Origin: Microbotryum silenes-acaulis
Taxonomy: Eukaryota; Basidiomycota; Microbotryomycetes; Microbotryales; Microbotryaceae
Reading direction: 5' to 3'
Length of the DNA stretch: 64,000 nt
Assembly (NCBI GenBank): GCA_003665825.1
Contig: QPFY01000009.1
Location: forward strand, 1,287,984 to 1,351,983
This document shows, in pieces, positions 12,220 through 24,957 of the stretch. A program made the translations under genes and the position numbers. How positions within the stretch are numbered: the stretch's first letter is position 1; every line of letters starts with the position of its first letter. Under the pieces are notes generated by a model. The model was given only the letters and a program-made list of their open reading frames with translations, had not been told where the DNA came from and ran no database searches.

Positions 12220-12479
12220 AACCGTGCTCGACATCCGCGTTCCTGTTTTGCATTTCTATGGACGAATGTGACTGTAATACTAGACTTCGTACTGCGCGTT
12301 ATGATCAAACTCCTAGATCCTGCATGCGCAGACCAATCGACATCATCCTGCCGAACCCGATACAATCGACGACAGGAGTGGGGCGAGCTTCGGTGGGATT
12401 ACGACGGCCCGGCTATAACGAAAGCAAGCCTCCAGTGACCAGACAGGAGCACCGAAGCTTCAGTAGTGTTTTTCAACCT

Positions 12480-12660
12480 GTTTATATGCGCACTTTTCAA
12501 ATACCAAATACCAAATCCCCCCCGCCAGCTGCCCGCCAGCTCTGCGCGCGCTGTCGAGCGCGGCAAAGATGCTTGGCCGAGCGCCCTCTGGTATTTGAGA
12601 GGGCGGCGGCCCCCGCTGCCTTCGGCCACTGAGAGCGCTCGCGATCTCCAAGATGGAAAA
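12480..12660 (+). repeat. Hairpin-bearing short repeat, copy 1
   Basis: It begins TATATGCGCAC, then CAAATACCAAATACC. The complementary GGTATTTG lies about 90 bp later, so the two could pair as a stem. It ends with the GCCTTCGGCCAC and CGCTCGCGATCTCC boxes. Related copies are at 28050-28230 (inverted), 44470-44580 (first part only), 46755-46935 and 61688-61760 (first part only). Confidence 0.6.
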
Positions 12661-14009
12661 CGATCGAATGGGATTCATCACGACACACCATACATCCATC
12701 ATCGGAGCGCTATTCGGGCTGGCGAAGCCATAGACCGTCCACACCATCTCGTGTTCGAGCGCTCACCCGGAGATGATGACGGTCAGCGATCATGGAAGTT
12801 GGGCTTCATATGATCATTGGACAATGTGCGTTGGGGTTCACACGATGATGTGAAAATATGTTCGGGTTGACGTGCATTACATCACAAACCGGCCTTTCCA
12901 TGTACCCGTGCGTTCTTTCATCATGTTCCAACACCGTCCACGGACAGCACCATCACAATCTTCATATCGATCATGTCAGCGGTTAGCGCCACGCGGTCCG
13001 AGTCGAATCGGTCGAATTGAAATGTATCGACTGGCGTATCGGGTCGCGTTCAAACACGGTGTCAGAGAGGTAGAGCCGTCGATGTTAGAAGTATCGTCGA
13101 GTTGAAGCTCGAGTTGACCGGACGAGTTGGAGTGGCAATTTGGGCAAGGTGGGCACATCGAGGCGGACACATGTCAGTTGGGGCTTGATCGTCCATCAAG
13201 TATGGCCGAAGCAAGTTGCCTGGGAGATGGACGGGTCCAGCTGATCATCGATCGTCGGAGTGCCGAACGGTCCGAGTCGAGACGACGCTGCTCGATGAAG
13301 TGCCTCGAGTGCCGAGCCAGCCGAAAACAGCGCTGAAGAGTCAAGCTGATCGCAAGGAAATGACGGACTTCGGGTCGGGAGAAGTCGTATTCGCGATGGC
13401 AGTATCGAACCAGAAGCTCGTGGAATCGGGTGTGAGCGATGATTGAGCAAATCGGTGGGAAGCTGACGATGGGTGACCTGCGATTTGGATCTTGCGCGCC
13501 AGGGATGTCGGGCAATGCTGTGGAACACAGATGAGCGTTTGAAGTAGTTTCAGTATTGATGGGACTTGCGGAGAGGATGCCTGGGTTGGAGAGGAGAGCA
13601 TACCAGACTCGGGACCTGGTTGATCGAGCTAATGCGCCGGTGTGGATGCGAAGATCACGGGGGAGTGTCGAGCTGGGGGCGGCGACACAGATCAAGACGA
13701 GCTGAGGTCAAGCGTGGCGATAGGTGAACTTGCCAGATGAGTCGAGAATGGGGCGATCCTGGGGTTGGCGCTCACGGCGAGTAGGTCAGTTGATGACAGT
13801 GAGTCCATGGCGATCGAGCACGAGTGCGGTGGAAGGTTGATGGTCGAGGTGGTCGAGGCGGCCGTCACGAGGGGCGAGCAGACTGTTACTTCGCACGTTG
13901 TGGTGATGAGATGGGCACGGGCAGGGGGAGACCGAGCTTTGAAGGTTTGTCGGTTCGGTCGGTCGACCGGTGGATCGGATTGAAAGTCGGTGATGGGTGC
14001 GGATGGGCA

Positions 14010-14860
14010 TCGGTCAAATATTCGCCGAGTCGAGCAACAGATGTTCCGACAACCCCCGAGCTTGCGGCGTCAATGAGACTCTTCGATTCGATCAAGAAAG
14101 AGATGTGACAGCGAGTGACTGCATTCGTGTGATTGGCTGACGTTGACGACGCGAGTGAACAATGTGGGGGTGGCGGAGGAAATCGTCACTGGTCGAAAGG
14201 GGTGTTCAGGGTGCGGCGATGTGGGTCGAGTAACATGTGCATCAATTCGAGACCTCAGGAAAGCTGAGCATCTCTTCGATGGTGCTGATGAGGGATGCGC
14301 AAAGTATGGTCGTACATGTTACAGACCGGTTCGGTGCAAAGCTCGGATGCCAGCGAGTCGGTCAATGTCGAACGCGCGAGTTGAACTAGAGTGGTGAGCA
14401 GCAGAAACCAACAACAATGAGGTGAGCGAATGCAGTTCCCGTTGAATACTATCTGAATGAAGAGCTCACCACACTCATCGGTCGAGCAGCGAGTGCGATC
14501 AGGATGACCGAGCCCGTGTCCGACCGAGGACGCTCGAGCGATGCATCGACGTAGTTAGGACGCTGCTGAAAGTGACGACGGCCTCTCAGACAAGAGCTGC
14601 CCATCGTATCGTGCCGAAAATGACCAGGTTGGAGTCGTTGATAGTCGTGTCGTGCGACGTCGCACCGCCCGCGTGAACCCGCACAAAGGCACACGTCGAG
14701 CGCCCGTCGAGAGTGATCGAGCTGCATCTTGCCGATTGGGCGATGTAGAGATAGCGTTGTTCCGTAGAGGTGTGGTGTAGTGGGATCAGAGCCGAGTCGA
14801 GTCAAGTCGGATCAGGTGGGCGAGTGGGGAGAGGCAAAGGAGCCGTGTCGCGCGCGCGCC
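14010..14860 (-). repeat. Dispersed repeat family R1, copy in block R
   Basis: Read on the minus strand, this matches 48300-49150 over many short blocks, for example GTGGTGAGCTCTTCATTCAG, CCATCGAAGAGATGCTCAGC and GCAAGCTCGGGGGTTGT. The mirror copy is 25850-26700 on the plus strand. It is TCGA-rich and shows no long coding frame in common between copies, so it is best seen as a non-coding dispersed repeat. Confidence 0.7.
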
Positions 14861-15599
14861 AAAGTCGTCGAGGCCACAACGCACCTAGCGTGATTGAGTA
14901 TATTCGAAAGCACGATGCAGGATAGCACAAATTAGGCGTATCGTAATTGTGAATATGTCGCAATAAACCTATCGCCGTCTACAAGTCCTCGAGTCGGCCG
15001 AGCCTCACCCGCGGCGAACGGCCAAGCCCGAAACGGATTTCGATCGTTGGCTGTCGCGTCGACGCGTCGACGCGTCTGCCGCTCGGCGCCGACCGCCTGT
15101 GGTCGCAATACGACCGAGCATTGAGCAAGAAGGGATGCTATTCCACCCACCTTATTTATGGTACTGTGCCGTTCCACATGATTGATGGTCGACAGGTCAT
15201 TGAGTCATTGGGCCCGTCAACGACTGCGTATCGTTCAACCGCGACGACTACGTATCGTTCAACCGCGGCCCAGGCCGCCCAGCTTTTGAGGCCGGGAGAC
15301 CAGCCGAAGTGACGCGCGCGGCAAGCCACCTTCGATCGGCCGCCGCGCGCCCGCAAAACGCTCGGAACGCGTTTTCGACGACTCTTGAGCAACTTTTGGA
15401 GCATGTAGAACAACTTTTGGTGATATTTCTGGGTGAAGCCGACGTCTGCTAGAAGAGGGTGTAAAATTTCGACAAAAACTTCAGAAAAGAGCGTTCTTCC
15501 ACATGGGCCTCGGGCTGGCATGGGCTTCCGGGCGCGCTTTCGGCCGCAGGCGCGCGGAGTCCAGAGTTGGGAGTTGCGGAATGCTTATTCATGTCAGGT

Positions 15600-15753
15600 A
15601 ATTGACACGTCTCGACCAGTCTCGACCTTTCGCAAAGACCTTTCGCAACAAAGTGAAAGTCGCTTCAACTCTTGCTCTCCCTCACCCTCCTCCCACTCCC
15701 TGCTCGTATTCAAGACTTGCCCCGTGACCCATCACGCGTCGAGTCCTTGTCCT
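15600..15753 (+). promoter_or_regulatory. Probable 5' leader of kinase A3
   Basis: A pyrimidine-rich tract (15660-15715, CTCCCTCACCCTCC-like) precedes a strong donor, GTGAGT, at 15755. The tract and donor look like a basidiomycete 5' UTR that ends at the first nucleotide of the start codon. The mirror copy is 24958-25111 for A4. Confidence 0.4.
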
Positions 15754-18406
15754 AGTGAGTTGGCCTATAATTTATAATGGACCGAGCTTGGCCTTCTGAC
15801 TTGTATGACTGACGCCACTGGCCCACGCTCGAATTGGGGCCGTTGCAGTGACCGCCCGCGCCGACACCAACCCCGCGCGCCCGAGCGCCGCCGCGTCGAC
15901 CGTGCCAGTGCGCAGGAGCGCGCGCCTCGCCGCTCAAGGTCCTACCTCGGCCTCAACCTCAACCTCGACCTCGACCCGGCCCTCGACCCCGCCCTCGACC
16001 TCAGTCGCGACAAATTCGGGCCCGACATCGAGCACAAGCGCAAGCTCAAGCGCAAACCCCAACCTATACGACTGTGCCCCACTCAGCGCCGCGCTCCCTC
16101 CCGTCGGTTCGTCGTCGACCCCCTTACGACAGCAGCCTGCCCCCGCCGCCACCCAATCGCTACCGACACACCTACCCAGCTCGTCGGCTCGCGCCCCATC
16201 AACGCCGGTACGCGCGCCCATCATCCGCGACAAGACTCGAGCAGGGCGAGCAGGTCGTTCACGCGAGGCCGTAGGCCTGTCAGGCATGTCGGACCTCGAC
16301 GATGCCTTGCCACGCTCGAGTCCGATGAGGTCGAGTCCCGTTGTGTCGATGTCGGCCACGGCGGAAGCGAGGGAGCAACAGCTCTTTGCCCACATGGGCA
16401 AACCTCGACTTTCCAAAGCGATGGAAAAGTACTTTCTCGACACGCCTTCCAAGTACGAGGCCAAGATCCCCCAGCCCACCAGACAATTGGGGACGGAGGC
16501 TGCGATGAGAGAGATCGCTAACGCGATCAAGGATGTGGTGAGTGCCCCGGTGCTATCGCTTGGCTTCGACCGCACGAGTATGACTGACCACTGTCTCCCG
16601 ATCATTGATGTACCCGGGGGTAGACTGGCGATCGACGTCTGGTCGGATGCGGCAACTCGGGTAGCCACATTAAGCTGGCGCCCGATCGCGGGGAGCAGGA
16701 GAAGACGCCCGACGCCGTCATATTGACGCATGCGGCGGTGGCCGCTTCCCCCGATCTTCCGTTCGTTTGGGCGCAGTCAGAGCACCCAAAGGCGATGAAA
16801 GGCACGCCCCCGTCGCCTCAACGCGCATACTCGCAGATTGCAGTGGCGATTGAGGTGAAAGAGAGCGACACGAAGAGCGCAGAAGCGCGTAACCAAGTGC
16901 TTAGGCGGCTACACATGATCTGCACGACCGCACTCCGCGCCCACGCGATCGGGGTCACCCTTTGCGGGGACGTACTTCAAGTCTACCTCGTCAACGCGTG
17001 TGGGGTGTTCACGACGAGCGCCCGCAAGTGCGGTCAGGAAGCCGTGCTGCTCCGGCGCGTGCTGTCACACCTCATCGAACTCGACGACAGCGGGCTCGGG
17101 ATGCTGGCCTCGACGAACGAGGTCGACGATGGTTTCGGCAATTTTGTCGTCTCGGACAAGTTTCTCCCACCCCGCGCCCACGACTTCGAGTCCGAGCTCG
17201 GCGATATCTCAGATCTCGAGATCCAGGAGCTCCTCTTCCGACGCCGAAGCTGCTTGGGTCGCGCAACTTCCGCTTTTCGCGTCACCGCAAGACACGCGCC
17301 TGTCGACCCCACGTCATACACCTCGCCTACCCCTGCCGCCGAGTACGCTATGACAGTCGCATGGGTCGAGCAATCCCGCCTCGACGATGCGATTGCCCTA
17401 CGTCGCAAGATGCACGCTGCGTCGCGTATCGACACCGAGGGTTTAAGCCTTAGCGCCGGCATCTACCGGGACGACTTCCGCACGCTTCCAACTTTCCTCG
17501 GTGATGATGAAAGCTTCGATGATATCGGGCCCCGGGCACTCGAGGTGGTCTTCCACCGACAGTGTTATCGGCCCCTCAACACGGCGACCACGACCAGGGA
17601 ACTCGCCCAGGCCGTACTTGGAGTCGTCAAAGGTGAGCACGGGAATCAACTGGGCGGCCTTGCGTTTGCGCTCCCTAGCCGACACGCCTATTCCCATGAC
17701 AATGCAGGACACCGAAACCTCTACAAGCTGGGGTATATGCACCGGGATATCTCGTACGGTAACGCCGTCATCGACCGCGACGGTGTCGGCGCCCTCATCG
17801 ATTATCACCTCGCCGTCCCGCATGATCGACCTTGCACCGAGCTGCACCACAGAATACGATCCGTGCGTCCTCCCCTCTGTATGTGTCTCCGAATGAAGCT
17901 TCTGACCAGCACTAACCTTTGGACTATACGACGTCTGACAGGGCACCTGGCCCTACCTCGCCTGCTCGATCCTCGCCCAGCCACAACAGCCGCTCGGTGT
18001 CGTCCACGAACGGTGGCACGACATCGAGTCGCTCTTTTACGTCATAATGGAAGTCTCGTTCCGCGAGCCGTACCAGGGCAACACTGAAGAGCTTGTCATG
18101 ACGCCAAAGGGTCAGACTACTTGGGAGGACTGGAACGAACCATCTGCGCGCAGAGCCTATGTCTTCAAAGTTGTGCTTCGCAAGGACGAGGCATACGAAT
18201 CTGTACTCGAAGGCTGCGCACATCGATGGACGAACATCAAGCAACTGGTCGATATCTTGCGACACCATTGTGGTCTTGATAACCAGTTCAATAATTTCAA
18301 GTTGGCTGCGGAAGAGGCCAAGCTGGGGGAGTTGTGGGGTCCATCCAAGGCGACGTCGCACGAGTCCATCATCTCGGACATTGAGCAGCTGCTTCCCTTG
18401 CTCTGA
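15754..18406 (+). CDS. FunK1-type protein kinase A, copy A3 (full-length N-terminus, start codon split by an intron)
   Basis: The best model is A at 15754, then exons 15849-16537, 16624-17632, 17708-17862 and 17942-18406, giving 772 aa. The frame opens at TGACCGCC right after a TTGCAG acceptor (15848) and has no ATG of its own before residue 147. The donor GTGAGT at 15755 is preceded by A, so splicing creates ATG (MTARADTNPARP). The first 145 residues are Ser/Thr/Pro-rich and probably disordered. The conserved part follows, with HRDISYGN (H578, D580), LIDYHLA (D598), GTWPYLA and VHERWHDIES. From 16141 onward it equals A1. It is the only plus-strand A copy with its own, non-B upstream region. 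A first exon starting at ATG 15433 would also be in frame but is less likely. Confidence 0.8.
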
Positions 18407-21400
18407 AGTGACCACCTTTGCGCTGAGCTTAAATATAGTTGCTCGTTGTTAGTTCAGAATATTGCAATAGATACCCCAGGTCAATTTCCGTCCGTTCCAG
18501 TATAATTCCAGGCTGGAAATAGGACTGCGCCAGTGGTGCCTTCATTCGGCTCGACTGCGCAGAGTTTTTGGGCTAAGCCGTAGTCTGGGATGGCCGTACG
18601 TCATTCAGGCTTCGTTCATAGAAAGTTTCTTCTGAAAATCAAGGTTGTTGTCATACCATGTGAAAAAACGCGTAGCCTTGAGCCAACCAAATGAAAACTA
18701 AAGCCCCGCCTCAGAATCCTGTCTCTGATCTCACTGACCCTGCAGAGGGCCGAGCCAACTTTTACCTAGTAGGTCAAGTGTGAGGACGGTCACGTTCAAG
18801 ATACGCAGCGCTCGAACGAGACCCCATCATCACCAACTATTCATGCTTATGCTCTTTCGCAACATGACCGACTCCCAAAGTCCGTTGATCTCTAGATGCG
18901 CTGAGAACTCGGTGGGCAACTGGGCAGGGTATTCGATGAGCTTAGCTCGGGGGGCGCGACGCGCCCATAACCCTGCGTAAATGCCGTAAATGAACGTCGT
19001 TGCGAGCTCCGCCGCGGTGCACCGCCCGCACCTCCCGGACCTTGGGTGAAAAGAAAAGATCGGCGCGCGCGCGCGTCTGAGAACCTTATTTCATGGAGGC
19101 GTTTTGTCGTGCGATCCATTATATGCAGATGTAGATAGATAGAAAGATAAGTTCCCAGCTCCCAGTTACAAAACCTAAGCTACAAAATGTCAAGTGATTG
19201 CTTTTCCAGTGCAATCTAAAGGCCCTCCGGCGAGAGGTCACGCCGAAGGCCGCTGAAATTAGGCTAAGATTGTGTCGAGATTTGCAAATGGTCCCAGAAC
19301 CTCGACTTTCACAAAGGCGCCTCGACCAGATTCAGGATTCTGGGTCCTAAACCGGTCCAAATCGCGCACGCGCCTAGAAATGATTTCGGCCCAGCTGCAG
19401 AGTACTGCAGCAGACTGCAGCGCGACAGAGCGCGACGGACTGCGATGGCGGAAGGCGACCTGCATCCCTTCCTTTGACCAGCCACTGCAGTACATCTTCG
19501 CGCTCCCCCCATCCACCATTCTTCGTCCTGAACCACAGAGCTCCAAGTGGATCGACACTCGAGTCTCAACAGACTGCACCAACAGTGAGTCAGAATGCCC
19601 TCCTACTGTTCGTTCCGCGTGGTCTGGCTGCTCAGTGTTGACCCAACATTGACCCATGGACTGGACCCGATGGCAATTGCAGTGCCTAGTCAGGACGCCC
19701 GGCGCTCGGGCCAAGCCGTCTCAGGCGAGGTGTCGTCGGGGAGACCAGCCGAAGTGACGCGCGCGGCAAGCCACTCTCGATCGGCCGCCACGCGCCCGCA
19801 AACGCTCGGAACGCGTTTTCGACGACTCTTGAGCAACTTTTGAAGCATGTAGAACAACTTTTGGTGATATTTTGAGGCGCATGTGTAAAGCCGACATCTT
19901 TGGGCTAAAAGAGGGTGTAAAAATGCGACAAGCACTTCAATAAAGAGTGTTCTTCCACATGGTCCTCTGGCTGGCTTTCGGAGTCCTCGCGGGGGGAGTA
20001 TACGGCGCTGATCACAACGACTACAAGAAGCTACCCTCTTGGTTATGAGCTGATATATCAAGTATTACAGAAGTCGAGAATCCCGAGGACAGATGTTTCT
20101 CACTCTCACAGCACTCGAATATAAAACCCTGGTCGATACGTGCGGTGCTAAATTGTGAGGTTGATGCAGTATTTTCATCGGGACCCGGCCGGCATCCTCC
20201 GACTGAGATCACAAAGCCAAACTGACACCGCAGCACACATGATCTAGGCCGATCTGGTCCTTTCGAACGGGTCACTGCTGCAAGCCATATGCCTCGAATT
20301 CTGGCATATTTATTGTATCACTACGGTTGAGAGACTTAGAACACGATGACCACTGGGGTGAGGTCAATTTCCACTTCTGATCAGGAGTTGAAAGATCGCA
20401 CAAGGACTCGGGGATCCTCTCGATCGCGCAAACTCGGCTCCTTTTATTTTTTCGCTGGTCGATCGGATAGTGATCCTCCGACGCTCCGCAACGCACTGTC
20501 AAATTAAAAGATCTCCACGTTGGGGAAGAATTGATGTCGTACTTTGCAGTGTTAAAGCATACTTTCAGTCAGGATCGTCGGCCGGGTGAGGGATGCGGGT
20601 CGCACAGGTTCGACCAGGCTTAGCGTGAAAGCTGGAAACAATTTGGTGTCGAACCACGGCATGCGGCCCCAAGCAGCTCTCCTACACACACAAGTCAAGT
20701 GCTAGAGTCCGAAAGAGCCTATAGAAGAAAACTAGGGATGCAACTACAAGGTTGAAGCCAACTCCGAATGGACCACGGCAGCATGCCATCAGCTCGGTCG
20801 GCGTGACTCGGAGCGGCGACTCGGAGGAGTACAATCGATCCAGTGACTCTGCAGAAATCACTGCAACGTGCTCAGGCATCCAGTTTTTATTGCGTTCAGC
20901 AGTCAGTAGTCCAGTTCTCATGTTGGATTCAATACAAGAACACTCCGTTCAGGTCCTGCCCAGAAGCACCAAATCGGAGGCCGCAGGAAAACCCGGCAAG
21001 GATGGGTCAAGAAGATCAGATACGCACATATGAGCTCAAAGACCAAATGCCATTGCATCAAGGAGCACCTACTGACATATGTGTACGTCAGATATGTAGG
21101 GAAAGGAGGAACGTTGCTCGCAAAGAGTCAAGGTGGTCCTTCGTTCTCAATCTCGAGGAGAGCGGACAGGGCGTGGGTGGCCCAGAAGAGTTCGGATGGT
21201 TGGAGAAGCCTCCTCACACAACTCATCGGCGAATGTCAAGTCTTGGGTGGCGAAGGCAGCAGCGGCAAAGATGAGAGCCTGCATGCTCATTGACGAGCGA
21301 TGATCGGTCCCACCAAGTTGGGTTGAGGTCCGGGTCGATGGAGAGGAGATCAAAGTCGAGCAGACCAAGTCCCGCCGAAGAAGTCTGAATCCTCAATTGG

Positions 21401-24400
21401 AAGAGACGATGATCATTCATCCATGAGAGCGAGAAACGGTTTAGAGCGAGTCGAAGTCTAAAGAGTCGATCTAAGCGCAGGCCGGAATCTAAGACCTGGT
21501 GGAGCAAATGAAAAGTCGTACATAAGCAAGAGTGCACATACTTGCAACGCAAGGTGTGGAGGAAGATAAGGCCCTTAGGTTGAAGGCACGCACTGACCTT
21601 TCGGACACGTGCTCGCTTAGTAGATGCCAAACGAGTTTGTCGACACCAAGCGAGGTGAGTGCAAGAAGAAGCGAAGCGAGAAGAGATGGAACACCGTGCG
21701 ACGCTGAGCGCAGTCCACGACCAAATGACCAAGCTTACTGCCGCGTGTATGATCGTGCAACTCGCATATGTGGGATGCTGAACGCACGTATCAAGCTGGT
21801 CGAGCGAATCGCCGAGATCGATTGAGAGTGCGAATGATCGTCACGGTCCAACGCAGAAGGGTGTGGAGAAGCCCGAGTCGTGGCTGTATGATCCAGCGTG
21901 TGCACCGTAGGATCGAGTTCGAGTAAGATATGAAGCAATGAGGTGGTGTTGTGTGGCAAATCTCGAGAGGTCAATGAGATCAAAGACAAGATTTTGGTGC
22001 GGGGCTATTCATTTCGTTGGTTCAAGGCCACGCGTTTTGATACAGGGGACAGGACAATAAACCTGATACATTTCCAAAAACAACACTCTTATGAGCAAAA
22101 CGTGAATGATGTAAGGGCCCTCCCAGATTACAACTTAGGCCAGAAACTCTGCACAGTCGAGCCGAATGAAGGCACCGCTGGCGCAGTCCTATTTCCAGCC
22201 TGGAATTATACTGGAACGGACGGAAAGTGACCTTGGGTATCTATTGCAATAATCGGATCTAAAAACGAGCAACTATATTTAAGCTCAGCGCAAAGGTGGT
22301 CACTTCAGAGCAAGGGAAGCAGCTGCTCAATGTCCGAGATGATGGACTCGTGCGACGTCGCCTTGGATGGACCCCACAACTCCCCCAGCTTGGCCTCTTC
22401 CGCAGCCAACTTGAAATTATTGAACTGGTTATCAAGACCACAATGGTGTCGCAAGATATCGACCAGTTGCTTGATGTTCGTCCATCGATGTGCGCAGCCT
22501 TCGAGTACAGATTCGTATGCCTCGTCCTTGCGAAGCCTATCTTTGAAGACATAGGCTCTGCGCGCAGATGGTTCGTTCCAGTCCTCCCAAGTAGTCTGAC
22601 CCTTTGGCGTCATGACAAGCTCTTCAGTGTTGCCCTGGTACGGCTCGCGGAACGAGACTTCCATTATGACGTAAAAGAGCGACTCGATGTCGTGCCACCG
22701 TTCGTGGACGACACCGAGCGGCTGTTGTGGCTGGGCGAGGATCGAGCAGGCGAGGTAGGGCCAGGTGCCCTGTCAGACGTCGTATAGTCCAAAGGTTAGT
22801 GCTGGTCAGAAGCTTCATTCGGAGACACATACAGAGGGGAGGACGCACGGATCGTATTCTGTGGTGCAGCTCGGTGCAAGGTCGATCATGCGGGACGGCG
22901 AGGTGATAATCGATGAGGGCGCCGACACCGTCGCGGTCGATGACGGCGTTACCGTACGAGATATCCCGGTGCATATACCCCAGCTTGTAGAGGTTTCGGT
23001 GTCCTGCATTGTCATGGGAATAGGCGTGTCGGCTAGGGAGCGCAAACGCAAGGCCGCCCAGTTGATTCCCGTGCTCACCTTTGACGACTCCAAGTACGGC
23101 CTGGGCGAGTTCCCTGGTCGTGGTCGCCGTGTTGAGGGGCCGATAACACTGTCGGTGGAAGACCACCTCGAGTGCCCGGGGCCCGATATCATCGAAGCTT
23201 TCATCATCACCGAGGAAAGTTGGAAGCGTGCGGAAGTCGTCCCGGTAGATGCCGGCGCTAAGGCTTAAACCCTCGGTGTCGATACGCGACGCAGCGTGCA
23301 TCTTGCGACGTAGGGCAATCGCATCGTCGAGGCGGGATTGCTCGACCCATGCGACTGTCATAGCGTACTCGGCGGCAGGGGTAGGCGAGGTGTATGACGT
23401 GGGGTCGACAGGCGCGTGTCTTGCGGTGACGCGAAAAGCGGAAGTTGCGCGACCCAAGCAGCTTCGGCGTCGGAAGAGGAGCTCCTGGATCTCGAGATCT
23501 GAGATATCGCCGAGCTCGGACTCGAAGTCGTGGGCGCGGGGTGGGAGAAACTTGTCCGAGACGACAAAATTGCCGAAACCATCGTCGACCTCGTTCGTCG
23601 AGGCCAGCATCCCGAGCCCGCTGTCGTCGAGTTCGATGAGGTGTGACAGCACGCGCCGGAGCAGCACGGCTTCCTGACCGCACTTGCGGGCGCTCGTCGT
23701 GAACACCCCACACGCGTTGACGAGGTAGACTTGAAGTACGTCCCCGCAAAGGGTGACCCCGATCGCGTGGGCGCGGAGTGCGGTCGTGCAGATCATGTGT
23801 AGCCGCCTAAGCACTTGGTTACGCGCTTCTGCGCTCTTCGTGTCGCTCTCTTTCACCTCAATCGCCACTGCAATCTGCGAGTATGCGCGTTGAGGCGACG
23901 GGGGCGTGCCTTTCATCGCCTTTGGGTGCTCTGACTGCGCCCAAACGAACGGAAGATCGGGGGAAGCGGCCACCGCCGCATGCGTCAATATGACGGCGTC
24001 GGGCGTCTTCTCCTGCTCCCCGCGATCGGGCGCCAGCTTAATGTGGCTACCCGAGTTGCCGCATCCGACCAGACGTCGATCGCCAGTCTACCCCCGGGTA
24101 CATCAATGATCGGGAGACAGTGGTCAGTCATACTCGTGCGGTCGAAGCCAAGCGATAGCACCGGGGCACTCACCACATCCTTGATCGCGTTAGCGATCTC
24201 TCTCATCGCAGCCTCCGTCCCCAATTGTCTGGTGGGCTGGGGGATCTTGGCCTCGTACTTGGAAGGCGTGTCGAGAAAGTACTTTTCCATCGCTTTGGAA
24301 AGTCGAGGTTTGCCCATGTGGGCAAAGAGCTGTTGCTCCCTCGCTTCCGCCGTGGCCGACATCGACACAACGGGACTCGACCTCATCGGACTCGAGCGTG

Positions 24401-24571
24401 GCAAGGCATCGTCGAGGTCCGACATGCCTGACAGGCCTACGGCCTCGCGTGAACGACCTGCTCGCCCTGCTCGAGTCTTGTCGCGGATGATGGGCGCGCG
24501 TACCGGCGTTGATGGGGCGCGAGCCGACGAGCTGGGTAGGTGTGTCGGTAGCGATTGGGTGGCGGCGGGGG
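16141..24571 (+). repeat. 8.4-kb direct repeat, copy 2 (A3-S2-A4)
   Basis: It repeats 1120-9550 at offset 15021. Its own centre of symmetry (20355.5) is also the centre of the larger inverted repeat, so a small palindrome is nested exactly inside a large one. Confidence 0.9.
18407..22295. other. Spacer S2 between convergent kinases A3 and A4; no gene seen
   Basis: This is the same sequence and orientation as S1. It includes the 230-bp repeat at 19742-19966 and the R1 segment at about 21150-21980 (minus). Lying at the centre of a large palindrome, it is the non-palindromic loop of the structure. Confidence 0.7.
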
Positions 24572-24957
24572 CAGGCTGCTGTCGTAAGGGGGTCGACGAC
24601 GAACCGACGGGAGGGAGCGCGGCGCTGAGTGGGGCACAGTCGTATAGGTTGGGGTTTGCGCTTGAGCTTGCGCTTGTGCTCGATGTCGGGCCCGAATTTG
24701 TCGCGACTGAGGTCGAGGGCGGGGTCGAGGGCCGGGTCGAGGTCGAGGTTGAGGTTGAGGCCGAGGTAGGACCTTGAGCGGCGAGGCGCGCGCTCCTGCG
24801 CACTGGCACGGTCGACGCGGCGGCGCTCGGGCGCGCGGGGTTGGTGTCGGCGCGGGCGGTCACTGCAACGGCCCCAATTCGAGCGTGGGCCAGTGGCGTC
24901 AGTCATACAAGTCAGAAGGCCAAGCTCGGTCCATTATAAATTATAGGCCAACTCACT
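22305..24957 (-). CDS. FunK1-type protein kinase A, copy A4 (full-length N-terminus)
   Basis: This mirrors A3 (positions sum to 40711). It has A at 24957, then exons 24174-24862, 23079-24087, 22849-23003 and 22305-22769, giving 772 aa with the same split start codon. The last exon equals A3 except for three substitutions in one codon pair (FKVVLRKD in A3, FKDRLRKD in A4). The 3' flank is of the A2 type, not the A3 type, so coding patch and 3' flank have been reassorted between copies. Catalytic motifs are intact. Confidence 0.8.

Larger units (their letters stand above)
12220..15753. other. Block R between B1 and A3: repeats, no supported gene
   Basis: In order, it holds the B1 3' flank, a hairpin-bearing short repeat (about 12480-12660), low-complexity TCGA-rich sequence, and an R1-family copy on the minus strand (clearest at 14010-14860). 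A palindromic run of alternating CGCG and TCGA units lies at about 15055-15075, followed by two copies of a CGTATCGTTCAACCGCG motif near 15225-15265, the 230-bp repeat (15296-15506) and the A3 leader. The ORFs present (up to 173 aa) lie inside repeat sequence and have no recognisable protein features. Confidence 0.65.
7250..18430 (+). repeat. Left arm of the 11-kb inverted repeat (A2, B1, block R, A3)
   Basis: It pairs with 22280-33466 in reverse orientation. Coordinates sum to 40716 outside 12.56 kb and to 40711 inside it. The 5-bp net shift comes from a C-run of 7 versus 6 near 12517-12523 and a 6-bp insertion (ATCCTT) in the right arm near 28150. Weaker similarity extends the outer ends to about 6961 and 33755. 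Confidence 0.9.
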
